Shown: positions 50,138 through 58,072 of the stretch, piece by piece
How the letters are laid out: each line of letters begins with the position of its first letter
Numbering within the stretch: the first letter of the stretch is position 1
Origin: Candidatus Rifleibacteriota bacterium
GTDB taxonomy: Bacteria; Muiribacteriota; Ozemobacteria; Ozemobacterales; Ozemobacteraceae
Assembly (NCBI GenBank): GCA_012517355.1
Contig: JAAYVD010000056.1
Coordinates: 1-60,462 of the forward strand
Reading direction: 5' to 3'
DNA: 60,462 nucleotides
The notes under the pieces: model-generated
Database searches by the model: none
What the model was told of the DNA's origin: nothing
What the model saw: the letters and a program-made list of their open reading frames with translations, nothing else
Translations under genes and position numbers: made by a program

Positions 50138-52386
50138 AGTATCTCGCCGCCCTCTGCCAGGACCTGGCCGACCGGTTCGCCCGGCCCATCGGGGTCGTGC
50201 TCGCGTTCGTGTTCCTCGTCTTCGGGCCGTCCCTGCTGCCGCTCAGGATCAACAACACGCTGGCCACCCTGCTCGAGGAGGGCACCCCCGAGGAGGCGCT
50301 CGACCGGTCGGTCAAGCAGGTGTTCGGCGACCTCGACGAGATCCTGATCCTGGTCTACTCGCATCCCGACCTGTTCACCCCCGCCAACCTCACCGTGGTC
50401 AAGACGATGACCGACCGGGTGGCGGCCATCGAGGGAGTCCGAGACTGTTTTTCCCTGTCGACGACCCCCTTCTTCCGCAACGTTTCCGAGGGGGGGGAAA
50501 CGGTCCTGCACACGGCCCCGCTGCTCGAGGTCATCCCCACCGATACGGTGGCCCTGCGGCAGCTCCGGCGCGACGCGCTCGACAACCGGCTGTTCGTCAA
50601 GAACATCGTCTCCCCCGACGGCCGGACGGCCGCCCTCAACATCGTCTTCGAGCCCGATGTCGAGCCCTTCCGCAAGGAGGCCATCGTTCGCGAGATCCGT
50701 CACCTGATGCGCGAGCAGCCCGTGCCGGCGGGGGGCCGGTTCGAACTGACGGGGATGCACGCCTTCATGGAGATCACGGGCGCGACCATGCAGCGCGACG
50801 TCGAGGTGTTCAGCGCCCTGTCGCTGCTGGTACTGTTCTTCGCCCTCCAGTTCCTGTTCCGCTCCTTCGTGCTGGCGGGCGTGGGGCTGCTGGCCGCCGT
50901 GGTCGCCAACGGCCTGCTCTTCGTCACCCTGCACCTGCTGGGCCGGATGTTGTCGATCTCGACCACCCCCGTACCCGCCATCACCATGGGCCTGGCGCTG
51001 GCCTATTCCCTGCACTTCCTCGTGGCGAAGCACGAGGGGCACCTCGACGACCCGCACGAGGTGCGGGAGATCTTCATCGGGGCGTTCTTCTCGGGCCTGA
51101 CCTCGGTCATCGGGTTCCTCTCGCTCTGCCTGAACCCGATCCCGACCCTGCAGGATTTCGGCCTCTACGCGGCGATCGGGACCTTCTTCGCGGGCTGGAC
51201 CGCCCTGTTCGTCACCTACCCCGTCCTGCGGGCGGTGCCGCACCCCCCGCACCCGAAGTTCGCCCGGCGGTTCAAGTTCCTGCTGCGCTTCGCCACGGCG
51301 CGGTTCCGCGGGGCCATCCTGGCCGTGGCCCTCCTGTTCCTGCTGGCGGGTGGCCTGATCCCGCGCATGGAGGTGCAGACCGATTACTACCGGTATTACC
51401 TGACCTCCTCGCCCATGACCCGGGCGGTCGATTTCGTCAACCGGTCGGTCGGCGGCCAGTATCCGATCGTCGTCGAACTCGACACCGGGCGGCCGGAAGG
51501 GGCGCACGAGGCCCGGGTGCTGCAGTTCATCGCCCGGTTCAAGGCCCGGTTCGAACAGGTGGAAGGGGTCGACAAGGTCATCACCTGGCTCGACCTGCTG
51601 AACGAAGGCTGCCGCGCCTTTGCCGACACGCCGGCCGCCACCTGGTACGACGATCCGGCGAAGGTGGCCCAGGTCGCCATGGTGGTCCATGACGCCAACC
51701 CGTCCCTGAACGGGTATTACGTCAACGACCGGGCCGACAAGACCCTGCTGTTCGTGCGCACCAGCCACATCAACTCGGCCAGCTTCGCCTCCATCCACCG
51801 CGGCATCCGGGAGTTCCTCGCCGCCGAGGGCCCGGCCGGGGTGTCGTGGAAGGTGGGCGGCACCTACCTGCGCTGCGTGCAGTCGGCCGACCGCATGGCC
51901 GTTTCCCAGTTCGAGGGAACCTTCTGGGAGATCATCGTGCTGTTCGGGTCGGCCTTTTTCATCATCCGCTCGGTGCGGCTGACGGTCATCGCCTTCCTGG
52001 CCAATCTGCTGCCCATCTTCGGCGTCTACGGTCTGCTCAGCCTGCTCGGGGAGACCCTGAACATGGGCACCACGATGATCGCCGCCATCTCGCTCGGCAT
52101 CGGGGTCGACGACACCATCCACTACGTCGTCCGCTACCTGGCCGCCTACCGGAAGCACCGCAAGGTCGTGGCCGCCACGAAGGAGGTCATCCGCTCCACC
52201 GGCGTCTCGATGTTCCTGGCCGCCTCGATGATCGCCCTGTCCTTCCTGACCCTGGCGTTCAGTTCGATCAAGCCCATCTACCAGCTCGGCGTCTACACCG
52301 TCGTGACGATGGCCCTCTGCTTCGCCGCCAACATGCTCCTCGTCCCCGTCCTGATCTCCCGCTGGATGCGCCCCGGAAAAGAATGA
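50125..52386 (+). CDS. RND/MMPL-family membrane transporter
   Basis: This 753-residue protein has the two-halves RND layout: transmembrane helix 1 (about 20-38), a periplasmic domain, helices 2-6 (about 225-380), then helix 7 (about 398-415), a second periplasmic domain and helices 8-12 (about 600-745). GIGVDDTIHYVVRYLAAYRKH in the second half carries the acidic proton-relay motif. Two-half, SSD-like proteins of this size export lipids or hopanoids (HpnN, MmpL). The start is a GTG with GGGAGG upstream. It is the last gene of the UbiA unit, so it is the likely exporter of the lipid made here. Confidence 0.88.
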   Translation: MFVVEYLAALCQDLADRFARPIGVVLAFVFLVFGPSLLPLRINNTLATLLEEGTPEEALDRSVKQVFGDLDEILILVYSHPDLFTPANLTVVKTMTDRVAAIEGVRDCFSLSTTPFFRNVSEGGETVLHTAPLLEVIPTDTVALRQLRRDALDNRLFVKNIVSPDGRTAALNIVFEPDVEPFRKEAIVREIRHLMREQPVPAGGRFELTGMHAFMEITGATMQRDVEVFSALSLLVLFFALQFLFRSFVLAGVGLLAAVVANGLLFVTLHLLGRMLSISTTPVPAITMGLALAYSLHFLVAKHEGHLDDPHEVREIFIGAFFSGLTSVIGFLSLCLNPIPTLQDFGLYAAIGTFFAGWTALFVTYPVLRAVPHPPHPKFARRFKFLLRFATARFRGAILAVALLFLLAGGLIPRMEVQTDYYRYYLTSSPMTRAVDFVNRSVGGQYPIVVELDTGRPEGAHEARVLQFIARFKARFEQVEGVDKVITWLDLLNEGCRAFADTPAATWYDDPAKVAQVAMVVHDANPSLNGYYVNDRADKTLLFVRTSHINSASFASIHRGIREFLAAEGPAGVSWKVGGTYLRCVQSADRMAVSQFEGTFWEIIVLFGSAFFIIRSVRLTVIAFLANLLPIFGVYGLLSLLGETLNMGTTMIAAISLGIGVDDTIHYVVRYLAAYRKHRKVVAATKEVIRSTGVSMFLAASMIALSFLTLAFSSIKPIYQLGVYTVVTMALCFAANMLLVPVLISRWMRPGKE

Positions 52387-52509
52387 CCCATCCCGTTTTT
52401 CCGATCCCCTTCAGGCGGATCATTGAAAACAGGATGGTGGCGCCATGTTCGGCGGTGCCACCTTGCTCGTCCATACCCCGGGCGAAGGGCGGGGGGGGGG
52501 GGTGACCCT

Positions 52510-52538
52510 TTCCCAAAAGGGTGCCCTCGGGGTAGAAT
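52510..52538 (+). promoter_or_regulatory. candidate promoter for the papain-like protein gene
   Basis: TTCCCA (52510-52515) and TAGAAT (52533-52538) have a 17-base spacer. A small hairpin CCCTTT-CCCA-AAAGGG (52506-52521) overlaps the -35 box and could be an operator or be fortuitous. Confidence 0.45.
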
Positions 52539-52572
52539 GCAGGCAGAGAATCAGCCAACCGGAGGTGCTGCG

Positions 52573-53721
52573 ATGCGTCGAACCCTGTTCCTGCTGGGAA
52601 TGGTCCTGGCCCTGTCGAGTTCCGCCTGGGCCCTGATCGGGATCCCCTGCGACCCCGAACGGGACTTCACCGAGGTCGTGCTGCTCGACCATTGGAAGCA
52701 GCTTCCCCACAAGAACCAGGAGGAATCGAAGGCCCGCGTCGACGAGGTCAATGCGAAGCTGGGCCGGGCCGCCTGGAAGTACGACCCGACCCCCAACCAT
52801 TCGGTCTACGAGTGCCTGAGCTACGGGGCCTCGACGATCGCCGACTGGTGGGCCCTCGAGATAGGCTGGAAGCTCGACTCCTACAAAAGCTACGCCCACG
52901 GCGGCACCGAACACGGGTTCAACCCGCGCAAGCTCGAGGTCCGCTACCGCCAGCGCACCAAGGGCAACCCGCTGCACTACGCCCAGGTCGGCCTCAAGGC
53001 CGGCGACCGCTGCCCGATCACCGGGGAATGGGTTCCCATCAGGCCTTCCGGCTATGCCCGTTTGCTGGTGGAACGGGAGCCCGACTCCATCGTCGACAAG
53101 GTCGATGGCATCACCCATGTCTACAAGAGCATTGACTACCCGATGGAGGGCGAGTGGTACTGGGTGGTCTCGAAGAACCACGACAAGAAGGGCGTGGAAG
53201 AGAAGCTGAAGCAGGCGCTGGCCGATCACGGCCCGCTCTACGTGCAGTACGAGATGCCCAACAAGCACCTGCTGTTCGGCACCCACGGGCCGGTGGTGAT
53301 CGGCTGGGGCAAGCTGGCCAACGGTTCCACCGTCTTCATCTGCCACGATTCCTACGGGAACTTCGACAAGACCCACAAGCAGGACGACCAGGGCGCCAAC
53401 GCCTACCGCTACGTGACCGCCAGCGAGATCGACGAGGCCATCGTCTTCCCGCACCGGCCGGTGGTGCAGGCGGTCCGGGCGGGGGAGGGTGTCCGCGTGG
53501 CCTTCCGGAACCGGGCGGGCAAGCCGTTGCGGGTGCGCAAGGCCCGGTATCTCGACGCCGCCGGGAAGGAGCACGAGATGGACCTGGCCCAGCGCGGGGC
53601 CTACCTGATTCCGGCCGGGGCGGTGAAGGGGGCGACCGTCACGGTCGTCGTCGAGGCCGATTACTACATGGCCAAGGGGGGGAAGGGCTACCGCATCACG
53701 GTGCCGATCTCCAGCCGCTGA
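52573..53721 (+). CDS. secreted papain-like cysteine peptidase homologue
   Basis: This 382-residue protein has a signal peptide (MRRTLFLLGMVLALSSSAWA). The central domain resembles C1-type peptidases: a candidate nucleophile Cys in YECLSYGASTIADWW, the His in FGTHGPVVIGWG, and VFICHDSYGNF where papain has NSWG, so the third residue would be Asp. A beta-rich tail (about 295-382) follows. Because the Gln and Cys context is imperfect it may be an inactive relative. GGAGGTGCTGCG precedes the ATG. It has its own promoter and stands alone between the exporter and the helicase genes. Confidence 0.65.
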   Translation: MRRTLFLLGMVLALSSSAWALIGIPCDPERDFTEVVLLDHWKQLPHKNQEESKARVDEVNAKLGRAAWKYDPTPNHSVYECLSYGASTIADWWALEIGWKLDSYKSYAHGGTEHGFNPRKLEVRYRQRTKGNPLHYAQVGLKAGDRCPITGEWVPIRPSGYARLLVEREPDSIVDKVDGITHVYKSIDYPMEGEWYWVVSKNHDKKGVEEKLKQALADHGPLYVQYEMPNKHLLFGTHGPVVIGWGKLANGSTVFICHDSYGNFDKTHKQDDQGANAYRYVTASEIDEAIVFPHRPVVQAVRAGEGVRVAFRNRAGKPLRVRKARYLDAAGKEHEMDLAQRGAYLIPAGAVKGATVTVVVEADYYMAKGGKGYRITVPISSR

Positions 53722-53844
53722 CCCTTTCCAAGACCACGATTCCAGGCGGGACCGCAACCCATGCATGACCACCGGGCGGCGGTCCCGCTGCCTTCGGAAA
53801 CCGGACCTTCCCTCGGCTCCGGCGCCGGTTTTGCCGAGGGGCTG

Positions 53845-53952
53845 GCCCACCCGCGGCTCCCCGGCGCTGCGTTGTCCCCCCCCCCTGGCCGGGACGGGAC
53901 TCCAGGCATGCCGGCGGTGGGGTCCTTCGGACATCGCGCCGGTCGCCCCGTC
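53845..53952 (+). repeat. diverged P1-like element
   Basis: GGGGTCCTTCGGACATCGCGCCGGTCG keeps the third P1 hairpin, and CCCACCCGCGGCTCCCCGG with GGCCGGGACGGGACTCC are remnants of the first part. It fills most of the gap before the helicase-nuclease gene. The match is weak. Confidence 0.45.
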
Positions 53953-53966
53953 CGGGGAGGGCGCCG

Positions 53967-56900
53967 ATGAGCCTGGCGGGGGATTTCGAGCGGCTGAACG
54001 ACCAGCAGCGGAGGATCGTCCGCGGCTTCACCGGCCCTTCCCTGGTGCTGGCGGGTCCCGGAACGGGAAAGACCCGCACCATCGCCGTGCTGCTCGGCAA
54101 ACTGCTCGAGGAAGGGCTGCGCATGAAGGAGTGCCTGGCCCTGTCGTTCTCCGACAAGGCGGCCACCGAGCTACGCGAGCGGGTGCTGGCCTACCATCCC
54201 CATGGCTTCGACGAATGCTGGATCTCCACCTTCCACTCGTTCTGCGCCCGGCTGCTGCGCGAGCAGTTCCACCGGGTGGGCATCCATCCGGAGTTCAAGC
54301 TGCTGACGGGCTTCAAGGAAGCGCTGCTGCTCGCCGGTCTGACCGCCCGGCTGGCCCCCGAGACGTTTCCCGTGTTCGGACCGGTGCTCCGGAAACGCGG
54401 GTTCCAGCAGGAGGTGCTGACCTTCATCTCCCTGCTGAAATCGAACCTGGTCACCCCCGCGGACCTGGAAGCCGCTCTCGCCGAAGAGCCGCCACCAGGA
54501 ACTTTCCAGGCCGGGAGAGCCCGGCGACAGGATGCCCGTTCCGAATCCACTGGACCGGACACGGGATTTCCGGGGCGTTGCGTACCAGGCCACCGGATTT
54601 CCCAGGATTCCCCGCGCCTGAATTCCCCGCTGAACTCGCGAAATCCAGGTCCTCCGAAGAACCGGGCTTCCCCGGATTCCAGTCCGACGGGATCCCCCTC
54701 CCCGCAGCCGGTCGAGCCTGCCCTGTCACCACGGGCGGCCGCCCGCCTGCGCGACCTGCTGGCTCTCTACCGGGCCTACGAGGAAGAACGCGAACGCGCC
54801 GGCTATCTCGATTTCCGCGACCTGATCCGGCTGGCCATCGAAGTGGTGGCCGATCCCGAGGCGGCACGGCTCTACCGGGAGAAATTCCGGGTGGTGCTGA
54901 TCGACGAGTTCCAGGACACCGACCCGGCGCAGTTCCACCTGCTGTCGCTGCTGCAGCGCGGGGTGGACAAGCCACGGGTGATGGTCATCGGCGACCCCCG
55001 CCAGAGCATCTACCGGTTCCGGGGGGCCAACCCGGGCATGATGGGCCGGCAGGGCGCCTTCCGCAAAACCTTCCGGACCCGGGTGTTCCCCCTCGGCATC
55101 AACTACCGCAACGCTCCGGTCATCCTCGCGGCCGCCGAGCGCCTGGCCTGGCACGACCGGGAGGCGGCGGCCGGGGAAGGGCGACTCGATCCCCGCAGCG
55201 GCCGGACGGGGTTCGTCGAGGTGCACGCGGCCCCCGACGAACTGGGCGAGGCCAGGCTGATCGCCCGCCGCGTGGCTTCGTTGCTGGTCTACGGGGCCCA
55301 CCGCCGGTTCGCCCCCGAGGACGTGGCCATCCTGGTGCGCAACAACTACCAGATCGACCTGCTGAGCGAGGCCCTGCGCGCCCTGCACGTGCCGTTCCGC
55401 ATCGCCGCCGACATGAAATTCTTCCGGTCGGAAGAGGTGACGACCCTCATCTCGCTGCTGAAGGCGGCCGGCACCGAGGGCGAGGCCCGCGAGGAAGCCC
55501 TGCGCCGCGCGTTTGCCTCGCCGCTTTTCCACATGGACCCTCTCTGGGTGCAGGGAACCCTGGCCCGCCTGGGCCCCGGCGGCCGGCTGGCCGATGTCCT
55601 CGACCGGCTGCTCGACCAGGCCACCGCCCGTCCGGCGGGGCTTCCCCGACCCGACGGGGAGGAGATCCCCGCGACGGAGACCTGGCGCGGGCCGCCCGTC
55701 TCCTCTTGCCCAGGACGCGGTTCCGCTCCCCGCGCCGAACCGCCGGCCGACCTGCCGGCGGGCCTGGGGACGCAAGCGGCGGCCGTCCCCCGGGACGGCG
55801 CGGGTCCCTTCCCCGATACCGGCCCCGCCGGGGATGGCCCGGACGGGCCGTTCGCCGATTCGGTCCGGCGGGCGATCGGGTTCGCCGAGACCTGGCGCAT
55901 GCTGCAGGACAGCCGGCAGCTGCCGGTGACCACCGCCCTGGCCCGGTTGCTGCTGACGGTGCGGGAGTCGTTGCAGGATCCGGCGGCCCCCGCGGCCCGG
56001 CATGTCTTCCTGCTGCGCGGCATGGTCGCCGACTTCGCCGAGATCTGGGCCCGCCAGCACGGCGCCGAGCCCCTGCTGCAGGACCTGCTGCCCGACCTCG
56101 ACGAGCTGCTGACCTACTACGCCTCGACCCTGGAGGAGACGCGCGAAGGCAGCGAGGGCGGGGTGCGGGTCATGACCGTCCACCAGTCGAAGGGGCTGGA
56201 GTTCCCGGTGGTGGTGGTCGGGGGGCTGTGCGAAGGGGTCTTCCCCGTGGAGATGCGCGAGGACCGCCTGTTGCCGGGCGATGGCCTGCGGGCCCTGCAG
56301 GCCCGCCTCGACGCCGCCGGCCGGCCGGTTCCCTTCTTCAACCCCTATCCGACCGACGCCGAGGATCACCTCGAGGAGGAACGGCGGCTGTTCTTCGTGG
56401 CCCTCACCCGGGCCCAGGAAGGGCTGATCCTGACCTGGCCCCAACGGGTGGGCACCGACCTCGTCCCGCCCGCCCCCTTCCTGCAGGAGATCGGCGTTCC
56501 CCCCACCGCCGCCGCCCCCGACGGACGCCCGTTGTCGCTGAGCGAACTGCGGGTGCGGCTGGCCGGACTCACCCGCGACGAGCTGGTGACCCTGGAAGCC
56601 CTGTGGCTGGCCCGGCAACCCCCGGCCCCCGGAGACGGAACCGGCGGCGTTCCTGGCCGGGAATTCCCCAGGCCGGCAGCGGCCGGGAGCAGCCATCCCG
56701 ACAGCCACCCCGACGGCCATCACGCGCTGGGGATGCCGCCCGCCGACGGGGCCAGGGTCAAGGCGGAGAGCGGGGATGCCGGCGGCGGATCAGGGGAACG
56801 GGAGCCAGGGAGGCCGGAACCGGACCTGCCCGAACCGGGATGGTCGGCACCGGCGATGGCGGAGCCAACGGCCCGGACCGCGGTGACGCCCGTTGGCCGC

Positions 56901-58070
56901 GGCGCTTCGGAGCCTGTCCACCAGGCGATGGCCAGGCCAACGGCCCGGAACCCGGTGACCCCGGTTCCTGGGCCGGCCGATCCCGTCGCGGCGGCGGCCG
57001 CCTTTTTCGAACGGCTGCGACCCGCCCCGCCGCCACCGCACCAGTTCGACCAGGTGGCCCTCCCGGAGGGGTTCCGATTCACGCCCTACGCCATCCAGGC
57101 CTACCTGGAATGCCCGCGCCGGTTCTTCCTCAAGCACCTGCTGCGGGTGCGCGACCCCGCCGACGCCCACGACGCGGCGCTGGCCTTCGGCCGGGCCCTG
57201 CACGCCTGCCTGGAGCAGCTGCACCGTTCCGGTTCGCCCTGGGCGGGCGGGAACCGGCCCCCGGCCGAGGCGATCGACGCGCTCTGGCAACGTTTCGGGG
57301 AACCCGAGCTGGCCCACCTTGGCCCGCTGGTGAGGGCGGGCCGCCGGGCCCGGGCCCGGCAGGCGCTCGACTGGTATGTGGCCGCCGTCTTCGAGCACGG
57401 CCAGGTGCCGGCGGGCGCCCGGCCCCTGGTCGAGGCGGGGTTCGAGTTCAGCCTGGGCGGCTTCCGGTGCGGCGGGCGATTCGACCGGGTGGTCGAGACC
57501 ACCGACGGGAACGGGGCCTGGATCATCGACTACAAGACCTCGTCCACCACCCGTTCGAGCGCCACCCTCCTGGAGCGGGCGTTTCCCGCCGAAGGCGGAC
57601 TGGGACGGGAGATCCAGATGCCCTTCTACCTGCTGGCAGCCCGCCGGCTCGGCAGCCTGCGCCTGGCCGGGCCGGACGGCGCGGCCACCCGCCTCGATCT
57701 CTCCCTCGACCGGCCCGCCGTGGTCACCCTCTACCTTGGAAAGGATCCGTACGGGAAAAAGTGGCGGGAGATGCAGGCGGGGTTCCTGCGGTCAGCCGCC
57801 CTGAACCTGGGCGGAGGACCGGCCTGGGGCCTGGAGATCGACGCCGGACGGTTCGACCGGTTCGAGGCCGACCTCGGCGAACTGCTCGCCCGCATCGCCG
57901 GCGACCGCACCTTCGACTGCCGGCCAACCAACGACCCCGAGGCCTCGACCTGTCTCACCCGGTCCTGCGAGTTCGTGGCCTTCTGCCAGGAACGGCTCGC
58001 CGTGCTGCGCGACCAGCCGTTCGGGGCCGGCCCCCGCCCTGACGACGAGGAGGCCGACCCTGGCCGTTGA
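53967..58070 (+). CDS. UvrD-family helicase fused to RecB/AddB-type nuclease
   Basis: This 1367-residue protein is a superfamily 1A helicase: Walker A LAGPGTGKTRT near 30, TFHSFCARLLR, VVLIDEFQDTDPAQF (motif II), MVIGDPRQSIYRFRGA (III), VMTVHQSKGLEFPVVVV (V) and RRLFFVALTRAQEG (VI). After low-complexity linkers comes a PD-(D/E)xK nuclease: AYLECPRRFF, GGRFDRVVE and WIIDYKTSS, with CLTRSCEFVAFC completing an AddB-like four-Cys Fe-S site. It probably processes double-strand ends as in AddAB/AdnAB. Two linkers (about 175-250 and 890-1010) hold short repeats. It is two bases from the next helicase gene, its likely partner. Confidence 0.92.
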   Translation: MSLAGDFERLNDQQRRIVRGFTGPSLVLAGPGTGKTRTIAVLLGKLLEEGLRMKECLALSFSDKAATELRERVLAYHPHGFDECWISTFHSFCARLLREQFHRVGIHPEFKLLTGFKEALLLAGLTARLAPETFPVFGPVLRKRGFQQEVLTFISLLKSNLVTPADLEAALAEEPPPGTFQAGRARRQDARSESTGPDTGFPGRCVPGHRISQDSPRLNSPLNSRNPGPPKNRASPDSSPTGSPSPQPVEPALSPRAAARLRDLLALYRAYEEERERAGYLDFRDLIRLAIEVVADPEAARLYREKFRVVLIDEFQDTDPAQFHLLSLLQRGVDKPRVMVIGDPRQSIYRFRGANPGMMGRQGAFRKTFRTRVFPLGINYRNAPVILAAAERLAWHDREAAAGEGRLDPRSGRTGFVEVHAAPDELGEARLIARRVASLLVYGAHRRFAPEDVAILVRNNYQIDLLSEALRALHVPFRIAADMKFFRSEEVTTLISLLKAAGTEGEAREEALRRAFASPLFHMDPLWVQGTLARLGPGGRLADVLDRLLDQATARPAGLPRPDGEEIPATETWRGPPVSSCPGRGSAPRAEPPADLPAGLGTQAAAVPRDGAGPFPDTGPAGDGPDGPFADSVRRAIGFAETWRMLQDSRQLPVTTALARLLLTVRESLQDPAAPAARHVFLLRGMVADFAEIWARQHGAEPLLQDLLPDLDELLTYYASTLEETREGSEGGVRVMTVHQSKGLEFPVVVVGGLCEGVFPVEMREDRLLPGDGLRALQARLDAAGRPVPFFNPYPTDAEDHLEEERRLFFVALTRAQEGLILTWPQRVGTDLVPPAPFLQEIGVPPTAAAPDGRPLSLSELRVRLAGLTRDELVTLEALWLARQPPAPGDGTGGVPGREFPRPAAAGSSHPDSHPDGHHALGMPPADGARVKAESGDAGGGSGEREPGRPEPDLPEPGWSAPAMAEPTARTAVTPVGRGASEPVHQAMARPTARNPVTPVPGPADPVAAAAAFFERLRPAPPPPHQFDQVALPEGFRFTPYAIQAYLECPRRFFLKHLLRVRDPADAHDAALAFGRALHACLEQLHRSGSPWAGGNRPPAEAIDALWQRFGEPELAHLGPLVRAGRRARARQALDWYVAAVFEHGQVPAGARPLVEAGFEFSLGGFRCGGRFDRVVETTDGNGAWIIDYKTSSTTRSSATLLERAFPAEGGLGREIQMPFYLLAARRLGSLRLAGPDGAATRLDLSLDRPAVVTLYLGKDPYGKKWREMQAGFLRSAALNLGGGPAWGLEIDAGRFDRFEADLGELLARIAGDRTFDCRPTNDPEASTCLTRSCEFVAFCQERLAVLRDQPFGAGPRPDDEEADPGR
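54490..54720. repeat. low-complexity insert in the helicase 1A domain
   Basis: Imperfect copies of GGATTTCC, GAATTCCCCGC and TTCCCCGGATTCC are strung together and read in frame as a Pro/Ser/Gly/Arg-rich stretch between motif Ia and the region before motif II. It is probably decayed repeat DNA within the gene. Confidence 0.6.
56853..56966. repeat. 42-bp direct repeat in the helicase-nuclease linker
   Basis: The unit GCGATGGC(G/C)(G/A)(A/-)GCCAACGGCCCGGA occurs at 56853-56894 and 56925-56966, 72 bases apart, so the frame is kept. It encodes AMAEPTARTAVTPV and AMARPTARNPVTPV in the linker before the nuclease domain. Confidence 0.75.
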
Positions 58071-58072
58071 CC

